A stretch of DNA of 13,044 nucleotides from Acanthamoeba castellanii str. Neff (taxonomy: Eukaryota; Discosea; Longamoebia; Acanthamoebidae): the NCBI RefSeq assembly GCF_000313135.1, contig NW_004457629.1:1-13044 (forward strand). Reading direction: 5' to 3'. Below the pieces are notes generated by a model that was not told the DNA's origin, did not search any database, and was given only the letters and a program-made list of their open reading frames with translations. How positions within the stretch are numbered: position 1 is the stretch's first letter; every line of letters begins with the position of its first letter. Below, in pieces: positions 1 to 8,104 of the stretch. A program made the translations under genes and the position numbers.

Positions 1-201
1 GACGACAAGAAAAGAAGAATAAGAAGGTGCAGCTATTGACGAGGCGAAGAAGAAGGTGGCGGGTTTGATCGAGCGCATCAAGACGAACATGATGAGAGCG
101 TCGACGAGGTGGTGGAGCCGAGCGGCCTCTTCACCGACGCCCAACTGGTTGCCGCCTACAAGCAGCTGGCGCGCAACCACACCATCCCCCGCCAAAAGTA
201 A
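1..201 (+). CDS. 3' end of an unrecognised plus-strand gene (partial)
   Basis: The frame ending in TAA at 199-201 encodes an acidic stretch (DEHDESVDEVVEPSGLF) followed by a helical tail, DAQLVAAYKQLARNHTIPRQK. High use of G/C-ending codons and the amphipathic look support it as real. The same frame has a TGA at 37-39. Upstream of about 90 a neighbouring frame looks better (GAAIDEAKKKVAGLIERIKTN, about 26-90). Either a splice junction or a sequence error therefore lies between about 40 and 100; I saw no convincing pyrimidine-rich acceptor there. No family was recognised. The gene converges with the minus-strand gene that ends at 251, leaving only about 49 bp between the two stops. Confidence 0.45.
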
Positions 202-250
202 CGTTGCATGGCCATTGGCGCCAAATACCAAAAAAGAGATCTTTGACTGG

Positions 251-1529
251 TCAGGAGCCGTGCTGCTGTTGAAAGACGTCGTCGGAGTCGAGGTAGATCT
301 TCTCGCCGGCGAAGAGCCGACTCTGCGCGTCCCACGGCATGAGGATCACCAACCGACAGTGAAACGTGCGCCCCGATGCCCTGTAGCCCTGCCATTGACC
401 TGTCCCCCCAACAAAGAAGTTGATGATGCCAAAGGCAATCATCATCAGTCCAGTCTTTGCGTAGTCAGCCCCCTGTTTTTCTTTGCTTTCTTGATGTGTA
501 CCTTTGTGTGTGGCGGTGAGCAGCACCTCCTGCACCACGCCCTGTGGACCAATCTGCACCGATACAAGCAACGCATTAGGTGGTACGTGGTGATGGTAAC
601 GAAGGTTAGCCACAAGAGAAGAGAGTGCATTCGTACGAAGAGGTCCAGCGTCTCGAAGTTGGCGTCGGGAAAGGCTTTGAACAGGTCCGCGTAGTAGTCC
701 TCCACGCCGCCACGACCCCGCCACCCGTGCCCTGCATCGCCACCACAGATTTTAAACACGTGAGAAAAAAGAAGCGTAATCAGTAAAGGCTCATCATGTA
801 GTGACATCATCATCATCATGGTCATCGCCATCATCGTTATCATCAATGAGCGTCGCCACGAGCACAGCACCTGTGGAGCAATCCTCGATCGAGCAGTCCT
901 GTGCAAAGCACTGTGCGGCCTCCTTGCCGTCCTTCTTCGCCCGTGCCAGCGCTGAGGTGCTCAGAAGGGGGGGGGAGAGAAGGTCAAGAAGGGCGGACCC
1001 GCTTGATGACATGTGATCAGGAGGGAGAAGGTACCGAGACGCTTCCAGGTGGCGCGCACGTCTTCATAGTCCTCCGCGGTGAGCGGAAGGCGAAACCGAT
1101 CGAGGATCTCCTCCTTGGGCGGCACCCGCAGTGCACCACGCCCGAATCTCTCTTTCCTGCCCAGAGTATTTAATTTTCAAATTTCTCCTTTCTCTTTTTT
1201 TATGTTCAATATTTCTATTTATTCTTAATAAAAGAGACATATTTATTAAAAAATAAAAAGAGAAAGGAGTACCGCCAGGGAGTGGGGGGCACGTAGTTGG
1301 AGGAGGTGAGGAGCAGGGCGGCACCGAGCCCCACGGCTGCGCCCAGCGCGAAGGCGTACCCCGACCACCAGCCCCGTGCCGGCTGTGATGACGCGCTGCC
1401 ACCCACCGCTGCTGCGCTCTGCAGTTGTGCCACCCCAGCTGCCGCCGTTCTTTCGTTCGTGGCCGGTGTACGTCCACCGCCCCACGGCCAGGCCCAACCA
1501 CTTCCCCACTTACCGCCATTCCCCTCCAT
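251..1529 (-). CDS. Membrane-anchored SnoaL-like (NTF2-fold) domain protein, six exons
   Basis: Seen: the exon chain 1529-1273, 1156-1035, 951-871, 731-637, 553-502 and 399-251 joins in phase at every junction and gives 251 residues. Residues about 54-74 form one hydrophobic, Gly/Ala-rich membrane segment (GYAFALGAAVGLGAALLLT). A charged linker follows (PPKEEILDRFRLPLTAEDYE). Residues about 127-251 read as a SnoaL-like/NTF2-fold domain: KKDGKEAAQCFAQDCSIED, then RGRGGVEDYYADLFKAFPDA, LLTATHKG, GYRASGRTFHC, and the typical ending AGEKIYLDSDDVFQQ. Family knowledge: such domains act as small cyclases or isomerases, or as non-enzymatic binding folds; no specific reaction can be assigned. The start is uncertain. 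ATG at 1529 was chosen, with two in-frame ATGs upstream near 1556-1562. A GTAAGT donor just after the start could mark an extra intron removing most of residues 7-40. The gene lies tandem to and downstream of the HEAT-like gene. Confidence 0.72.
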
Positions 1530-1659
1530 CTTTTCTTTTTTATTCGCACATTTCATAAACATTTTTGATTTCTTGCTGCGGCGGCCGGTAAAATCTGCCC
1601 ACCGCTTCAAGTTGGATTAAATATTTTGTTGTGCAAGCCAGGCCAATGGGGGTGAGTGG

Positions 1660-4600
1660 TCAGGGCGCAGCAGGCTGAAGTGAGGCCACGGCGCGTTGCA
1701 GTCCTTCGCGCGAGATCCAGAGCAAAGGCTGGTCCGTGTGCACGCGCAGACAGGACTGGATAACGACCATGGGGCTGTTGACGCTCTCATCTGCCATCAT
1801 CTGCGACCACACCTTCTCCCAACTGCCAAACCAACAACACCCCCACCACCACCACCACCAATGAGTATATCCGTGCGCATTGGCGTGCATATGTCAGTGT
1901 ATGTTTGTTGGGCGTTTGTAGTGTGTAGGTGTGCAACGAACCTGACGAGAGCCTGCAGGGTCTTCTGCATGTCCTCGCTCCAGCTCGACGCATAGTACGT
2001 GTTGATTTCGTCGAACGACACCGGATGTTGCAAGTCGTCGATGCTACACAGATACAGCAGCACGGACACCTTCTCGGCCGCTGTGTCACCCACCCCCAAA
2101 CCCCAACACGCGCCACGTCAGCAATACCTTAAAAAATCGCATATTTGAATTACTTGAATCAAAATGGTTTACGTACTGACGTCCTGGCTCTGGAGCTGGT
2201 TGAAGAGCCGGCGCTTCAGCTCGCTGCGGGCGTCGTTCCCGAAGAGCGAGAGCTGGGTGAAGTACTTGAAGTCGATATTCTCCGCGATGCGAGAACCAGA
2301 GGCGTCGACGCCGGGCAGCGCAAAGGCTTGGGGGTCGATGAGGGCGGCGGAGAGCACTGACTTAACGCAGGGCAGCCACCGCGCCAGGTCCAGCTCGAGC
2401 TCCAGGCGCGACGGCTTCGACTTCTCCGCGACCACAAGTGGGTCCGAGAGCGCGTCTGCGAGGAGAGCGGTAAGCCGGGGGCTACTTTCGCACAAAGCAA
2501 TGTCGCGGCCTACGGCGTAGGGAGTGGTGGGGGTGGGCTTGTACAGGTGACTTCCCAGTCAACGCCAGCCAACCCTCGAGCTCGCCAGATCAGCCGACAG
2601 ATGCCACGCGCCGCAACCCACTAAATTTGTTTTTGACCGCCCATGAAACCACACACACACCACTCAATCAGAGTCCAATCTTCATATTGAAACTGTGTGA
2701 GTGAATGGGCAACCTGGAAATGGCGGATGGACTTGTTCTGCACCAGTAGCCGTAACTCCTCCGGCAAACGCGCCAGCTCGTCGGCAGCACTTGGGTCCTT
2801 TTCTTCCTGGCACTGGGCCAGGCGGGCAGCCAGACACCTCGCCGCCGCATCTTTGAGCGACACGGCCTCGCCTTTATACACATATATGTTTATAGAGATA
2901 TAGAAATATACAGTTAAATTCCATTGTAACCAAGTATTTCCATATTTAGTTGCGGGGAGTGGACGACGTACCGGGAGGCGGTGGCAGGAGGGAGGTCAGA
3001 AGAGCAACAACACGAGCGGTCTCCTCCGTAAAGCCAGCGTTTTCATCTTGGGAGGGATCGCCGTCGTTGTCGTCGTCATCGTGGTCTTGCCACTCCACAG
3101 AGGCAACGAATGAAAGCGCTGTGAGCGCCTCGGCGCGTATGCTGGCCGGCTGCGTGACGTCGTGGAACAGGGCCACCAGGAACGCTCGGCTCCGCCACCA
3201 CCACGGATGCCCCTGGTTTGGGTTTGGGTTTGGGTTTGGGTTTGGGTTTGGGTTTGGGTTTGGGTTTGGGTTTGGGTTTGGGTTTGGGTTTGGGTTTGGA
3301 TTTGGGTTTGGGTTTGGGTTTGGGTTTGGATTTGGGTTTGGGTTTGGGTTTGGGTTTGGTGTACGTACGACGAGGCAGGAGATGATGCGCGACTTGAGCG
3401 CCTCGTGGTCGCTGTCGCCCCTCCACACCTCCGCCATGTACGACAACCGAGACTCGCTTGCGCCGCTCTGCAGGTCGCTGCCGCCGGCGGGGAAGGAGTC
3501 CAACAGCTGCGAAACCACCCGCACGAAGATTTCGGCGGTGTGTGGATCGTTAACCGGTACTCCGACAAGCTGCGCGTGCGTAGGGGAATGCCCGTCGGGG
3601 AGCACCAGGTCCATCAGAGCCTGAACACCGACAATCACATTAGAATTTCTGGTCAACTAGCGCTCGCTAGGATTCGTGGAGGGCGTTGTTGTTGTTGTAC
3701 CTCGACAATCGCCTGTCGGTTGGGTACGCTCGAGAAGTCGAGCAGGTACAGGAGCCACTTGACCGTCGCCAGGAACGCCCGGCTGCGATTGGCTGTGATA
3801 GAGTTGTGAAAAAAAAAAGGAAATATTAGCAGTGTAACATGTGGTTGCTAAGGAAAAGCACAGCGTACTGGTGGTGAGGACGGTTTCCTGCATTTTCTGG
3901 AGCGTGTTTCTTTGAGTCATGAGCGAGCACGACGCAAGTCGTCGAATCCACTTCATGGGTTTGATGCCTGGCACACATGTTACAGTGTGTGATGACGGAG
4001 AGAGACGTGAGACAGGCAGCACGTGCAATTAATTGCAATCCACAACAACACGCACCCAAGTCTGGATCGAGGTTCCACCAGTCTTCGTCCTCGATTCCAC
4101 CAAAGTCCGGTACTCTGCGCGTTCTCAATCATCAGCTTGTGTGTGTGTGTGTGTGTGGTGTGTGTGGTGTGTGTGGTGTGTGTGTTGTGTGAGGTGAATG
4201 TACGTTTCATTAGGAGTCTGGTTTCCAGGCGGCGGTGCCTCCAGGAATTGCTGCAGGGCCTCCCGTGTCGCCAGGCAAGAGGAGTGCCTACCGTGCAGCT
4301 GCTGCTGCTCGAGCCACTCCCACGTTGCGTCGAACTGGGGCTCAAACGCCAGCCGCCGGAGCTGGTCCACGACCGGCGAGCGCAAATCGTGCACGACCGA
4401 GCCGGGCGGCGGATCGAGCAGCGACACCAGGCACCGCGCCAGATTGCCGCAGGACTGTATTGTTGTTGCGGTGGTGGCCAGGTAATCCAGAAGACGCGGG
4501 GTGATGTGCTGATGAGCCCACGCGGGAGTCACCTTGGCGCAGGCTTCACTCAGCATCTGTCGTGTAGAGAGAGAGAGAGAGAGAGACGGTCAGCTGAAGC

Positions 4601-6229
4601 CAACCGCGAGTGTCGTGCGCATTGTCGTGGTGCGTGTCGTGTGTCGTGTGTCGTGTGTTGCGTCGCGTCGCATCGTGCGCTGTGTTGTGTGTGGTGCCTT
4701 TGCAAAGTCCAATGTACGAGCGCGACGGCGAAGTAGAGTGGGCTCCTTCCCGGGAAGGAGGGCGGTGCTCCCGTCGCCAACGATGGTGCCACCAGCTTGC
4801 GGACTCGCCTTGGTTGCCTGCCTGGCCAGGCCCTGAGACTTGAGCTGCTGTTGGGCCAGTTCACGAAAGACCTCCGCGGGCACCACCTCCGTGATGGGCA
4901 ATTCCACTTCGTCATAGTTGCCACTGTGCCACAGCGAGTCTCCTCCTGGTACACAATCAATAATTTAATGTTGTCATAATAAAGGAGAAAAATGCCAAAT
5001 AAATAAAATAATATAAAACTGAATGAGAAAATAAAAGGGAAAAAACGAACCGGGAAAAGCAGCCCAAGCGGCGACCACGGCGGTGTCGTCGGCAATCACG
5101 GAGAGCGCGTGGACGATTGACGATATCGGCGGCTTGGCCAGGCGCTGCAGGGCCATGAGGGCCAGCGCTGTCTTGGTGAGCACGCCCGCGTTTGGCAACA
5201 ACGACTCTGAGTCTGCCGCCGCCCACACGTCCTCGAGAAAGTACAACACCTGCTGATGGTCCTCCTCCACTGTCTCATCTGGACACGTTCTGATGGGGAA
5301 GGCGTTACTGCCGTGTGTGTCGCGTGTGCTGCGTGTGCGGCGTGCGTCGTGTGTGTGCCATGTGTGCCGTGTGGGGGAGATGGCGAACCGTAACCGGAGG
5401 TCGAGCTTGAGGGCCGCACAAGCGCGCGCCTTGTCGTTCGGCTCATTCTCGATGAGCGACGTCGAGAGGCCCTCGACCCAGATGGGACTCGGGACGCAGT
5501 CGAGCAGCGTCACCTTCACCTCGGGCGTAACCCATTTGCTCCTCTTGTGCGTGTGTCGTGAGTGCGTGAGTGCGGGTGCCGTGCGGGGGGTAGCGTAGGA
5601 CGGGAATATAGGGCGTGTATGAGATGACAACGGTGCGCCGGGGGTCGTACGAGAATGGCGTCGGAGAGTTCCAGCAGCGTGTCGCTTTCGAGGGAGGACG
5701 CCACGAATGGGCAGAAGAGGAGCAGATCGGCCAGCTGCGTCTCCCTGGCTGCAGCCACTTCGTCGGTCATCGCCTCTCCTCGTTCCCTTGCTTCACTCTG
5801 CGCCACACACACACACACACAATGCACACGACACAACACACAGCACACACGCAACACACACAACACACAGCACGCACACACACACACACACGAAACTCGA
5901 GGGCATGAGCTGGGGCATATCATGCACATACATGAGGGGTGGGCCAAGGGCGGGGCGAACCTGGCGGTAGAGGGCATTCACGATCGCGGTGCACAGCTCG
6001 TCGGCCAGGCTGCCGGCGACATCAGCCCGGCTCGAAGGGTCGCTCGCAAGCTTGAAGAGAAGGAAGGCCCGAGCGACCTGGCTGCTGCCCACCTCCTCTC
6101 CCCCCTCGAGCGCCTGCCGCACCCACCATTCTGTTCTCCACCATCGTAAAGTTGTTATAAAAAAAACGTGCTCAATCTTGAGTGCTACGCACCTAGGGTG
6201 TGGTCTTGAGGCTGAGCGTTGGCCTCCAT
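1660..6229 (-). CDS. Large HEAT/ARM-like helical protein of unassigned family, 16 exons
   Basis: Exons on the minus strand: 6229-6193, 6130-5961, 5797-5651, 5543-5395, 5289-5051, 4945-4718, 4556-4204, 4114-4056, 3967-3869, 3792-3701, 3620-3369, 3212-2972, 2871-2714, 2537-2177, 2080-1942 and 1822-1660. All junctions keep phase except within 4945-4718, which is one base out (see finding). The start is MEANAQPQDHTL, directly followed by a GTGCGT donor. The product is about 940-960 residues, rich in Leu/Ala helical hairpins typical of HEAT/ARM solenoids (for example LADLLLFCPFVASSLESDTL, ALALMALQRLAKPPISSIVH, IQSCGNLARCLVSLL). Two hairpins share an RSRAFL core (exons 3792-3701 and 3212-2972), as expected of degenerate repeats. 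An acidic loop rich in Asp lies near 3050-3095. There is no signal peptide or membrane segment. I could not match it to a named family; a scaffold role is inference from fold only. It diverges from GET4. Acceptors at 2538, 2872 and 5544 are AAG rather than CAG and are the least certain. Confidence 0.78.
3217..3360. repeat. Telomere-like TTTGGG hexamer array (24 units) inside an intron
   Basis: There are exactly 24 tandem hexamers on the plus strand: 21 TTTGGG, two TTTGGA (3295-3300 and 3325-3330) and a terminal TTTGGT. The array fills nearly all of the 156-bp intron 3213-3368 of the minus-strand HEAT-like gene; the G-rich strand is the template strand, so the pre-mRNA carries CCCAAA repeats. 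The reading frame stays open through it (Pro-Asn repeats). Confidence 0.97.
4138..4192. repeat. GT microsatellite with GGTGTGT higher-order periodicity (intron)
   Basis: A run of eight or more GT units continues as GGTGTGTGTGGTGTGTGT-like repeats. It lies in intron 4115-4203 of the HEAT-like gene, so it appears as CA-rich in the transcript. Confidence 0.95.
4566..4586. repeat. GA dinucleotide tract next to a splice acceptor
   Basis: Ten GA units on the plus strand read as CT repeats in the minus-strand transcript and form the polypyrimidine tract just upstream of the acceptor at 4557-4559. Confidence 0.95.
4622..4690. repeat. GTGTC / GCGTC degenerate repeats (intron)
   Basis: Short imperfect repeats of CGTGTGT and CGTCG types lie in intron 4557-4717 of the HEAT-like gene. 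Similar units recur in introns at about 5311-5370, 8779-8822 and 10551-10605. Confidence 0.85.
5803..5894. repeat. CA-rich repeat tract (intron)
   Basis: Runs of ACAC and ACACAACACACAG-type repeats fill about 90 bp of intron 5798-5960 and read as TG-rich sequence ahead of the acceptor in the minus-strand transcript. Confidence 0.92.
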
Positions 6230-6407
6230 CGTTCTTCTTGGTCTAATTTAAATTGAAGCAGAAAAAGCTGCCCAACTACGAACGCGAAATACACTCCAAA
6301 CGTAAAAATGCAAAATTGTATTTGCGTTTGGTGAAATTTCAGCCCCGAAGCCAGAAGTGAAACCACCGAAAAACAAAAATAAAAATAACAATAAAACGCC
6401 ACAGAAG
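6230..6407. promoter_or_regulatory. Shared divergent promoter region (HEAT-like gene / GET4)
   Basis: Only 178 bp separate the two divergent start codons (6229 on minus, 6408 on plus), so this stretch must hold both 5' untranslated leaders and core promoters unless an untranslated first exon exists elsewhere. It is strikingly AT-rich against GC-rich exons, with A-rich runs close to the GET4 start (about 6364-6395). No unambiguous TATA box could be assigned. The bidirectional-promoter role is inferred from gene layout. Confidence 0.55.
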
Positions 6408-7899
6408 ATGGAAGGACAAGCAACAACGAATGAGGAGGTACACAAGGGGGCGTCCGCCTCTGGAGCTCGGCGAGGCAAGACCGCGAGGGGCGATAGCAAT
6501 GCGCTCAAGCGAGTCAAGAAATCAATTGAGGATGCCAATTTCTACGAGGCGCTCCAGTTGATTAAGATGCTCACTAGCAGGTGCCTCTTCCACCCCCCAC
6601 ACCCTGTGCGGCCGCTCGGCCGAGGTGTTGCCAGTGCGTTAATTCGAATCGCTACTTGCTAATTTCCCTATCAATTGAATCGCAAACAAAGGCACATGGC
6701 ACAAAAGCGCTACGACGAAGCTGAGACAACGTTGGTGACCGGCATGGAGGCGCTGCTCACGCACCACCAGACCGTGTCGGCCTCCGAGCTCGGCCAGCAG
6801 CTCATCAAGCTCTACGTCGACACGCACAAGAGCCCTACCGATGCCACCATCGGTTCGCTCGCTTTCCTTCATCATTTGCTCTGCGTAGCCACCACCAACG
6901 TAGCTTACACGTGTCGTGTGCAGAGACGATCGTTCGACACTTTCACGGCTACGGCCTCGATGTGGACGACGGCCGCGTGAGCTTCATGAAGGCCGCCATC
7001 AAGTAAGTGGTGGATGCAAAATCTGTCAAGGCACCACCTACACTGACCATCGACGCTCTTCCTCGTTTGTGTGTGTTGGCTAGATGGACCATCGGAGAGG
7101 GCTGCGGCGGCAAGCATGGCGAACCACGACTTCACGACGCGCTCGCAGACTACTACGCCTCTAAAGGTACTCGAGCGCCACGATGGCGAAAGGAAGCTTA
7201 TTCTGGTCCTGGACGGCTAACTGTCGTACGCACATGAATGATGTACGTTCGTAGGGGATTATGGGCGGGCGCAGCAGCACTACGTACGGGGCACCAATCC
7301 GTCCAAGTTCAGCAGCATGCTCGTGGAGTACGCCAAGGGTGGCAACCCCGATGAGGCCGACCTCTTCATCACCCGCGCCGTCCTGATGTACTTGTGCCTG
7401 CAAAAGCAAGATGAGGCCAAGCAAGTGCTGCACGCTTACCTTGCACAGAACTCGGCCCTCAAGGTACTGCGATAACGCACACGCACAACGCCTTCAATTT
7501 CTCTGAACCCAACGACACCTTGTATGCAGACGCACCCGACACCTTTGATCAACTTCACGCATCTGCTGCTGGACAGCTTCACGCGAAGCAACGCCCAAGC
7601 CCTCTTCTCGCTCCTGAGGAAGCACTACACCCCTTCCCTCTCGCGGGATCCCGAGTTCTTGCAGGTACCCCAATTTCATGTGTGTGTGTGTGTCTGTGTG
7701 TGTGTGTGTGTGTTGCGCGCGACTAATCTATCGAGGGCTACGACAGTACATGGACCAGATCGGGTCGGTGTACTACCGCCTGCAGCCGCGTGCCAACGCG
7801 GGCGGTTTCGGCTTCCTCAACGACTTCCTCAAGGTCTTCCTCTCGCCCGACGCCGCCGAAGGTGGTAGCGATTCGACCACCACGCCCTCTTCCTCTTGA
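6408..7899 (+). CDS. GET4: GET4 / TRC35 homologue, tail-anchored protein targeting factor, seven exons
   Basis: Exons 6408-6580, 6692-6852, 6924-7002, 7084-7166, 7255-7463, 7530-7664 and 7747-7899 join in phase and give 330 residues, close to the usual size of GET4. Recognisable GET4 features in order: the N-terminal helical hairpin NFYEALQLIKMLTSR + HMAQKRYDEAETTL, then ALLTHHQTVSASELGQQLIK, KHGEPRLHDALADYYASK, GDYGRAQQHYVRG, DEADLFITRAVLMYLCLQ, and the conserved C-terminal block THPTPLINFTHLLLDS, LLRKHYTPSLSRDPEFLQYM. Family knowledge: GET4 is a cytosolic TPR-like alpha-solenoid that, with GET5/UBL4A (and BAG6 in animals), bridges the SGT2/SGTA chaperone to the GET3 ATPase so that tail-anchored proteins reach the ER membrane. 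The extra N-terminal Ala/Gly/Lys-rich stretch of about 35 residues and the Ser/Thr-rich tail are probably disordered. The first intron uses an AAG acceptor, but phase and conservation support it. Confidence 0.93.
7679..7712. repeat. TG microsatellite in a GET4 intron
   Basis: An almost pure TG run with one C interruption occupies the middle of the last GET4 intron (7665-7746). Confidence 0.95.
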
Positions 7900-8104
7900 A
7901 TGTCAGCTGCACATCTCCACGGGCAATGACGCATCAAACACCTACCACGATGTATGTGAGGAACATGTTGGTCTTGACGTCCGCACGTGGCATCCGCATG
8001 TGCGTTCCACGCATTGCTACGCGGGATATTTAATTAGAAGAAACAATAAAAATTAAAGTGAAAATCATTTTGTAGCAACAAAGCCCGAAGAGGCCGCACA
8101 CGAG
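7900..8104 (+). other. Intergenic stretch between GET4 and the CLU-domain gene
   Basis: This gap holds the GET4 3' end and the CLU-gene leader. An AATAAA at 8045-8050 in an AT-rich patch could be a polyadenylation signal for GET4, but it lies only 55 bp before the ATG chosen for the next gene. A short first exon of the CLU gene could also sit here: ATG at 7926 runs about nine codons to a GTATGT- or GTGAGG-type donor, and a TTTTGTAG acceptor-like site follows at about 8067-8074. I found no joining of these that was clearly right. Confidence 0.35.

Noticed and set aside
3217..3360. A true chromosome end at the TTTGGG array
   Set aside because: Unique coding sequence of the same gene continues on both sides with matching phase, so the array is internal.
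2950..3809. Long open frames through the TTTGGG array on the plus strand (Gly-Phe and Trp-Val repeats)
   Set aside because: They arise only because the hexamer has no stop in any frame. Their flanks are antisense to well-supported exons of the HEAT-like gene.
4023..4736. Plus-strand open frame rich in Cys-Val repeats
   Set aside because: The Cys-Val run is a translated GT microsatellite in an intron; the rest is antisense to exons with better codon use.
5516..5977. Minus-strand frame giving Cys/Val-rich peptide
   Set aside because: Only the segment 5651-5797 is exonic; the Cys/Val part is the CA/TG tract of intron 5798-5960.
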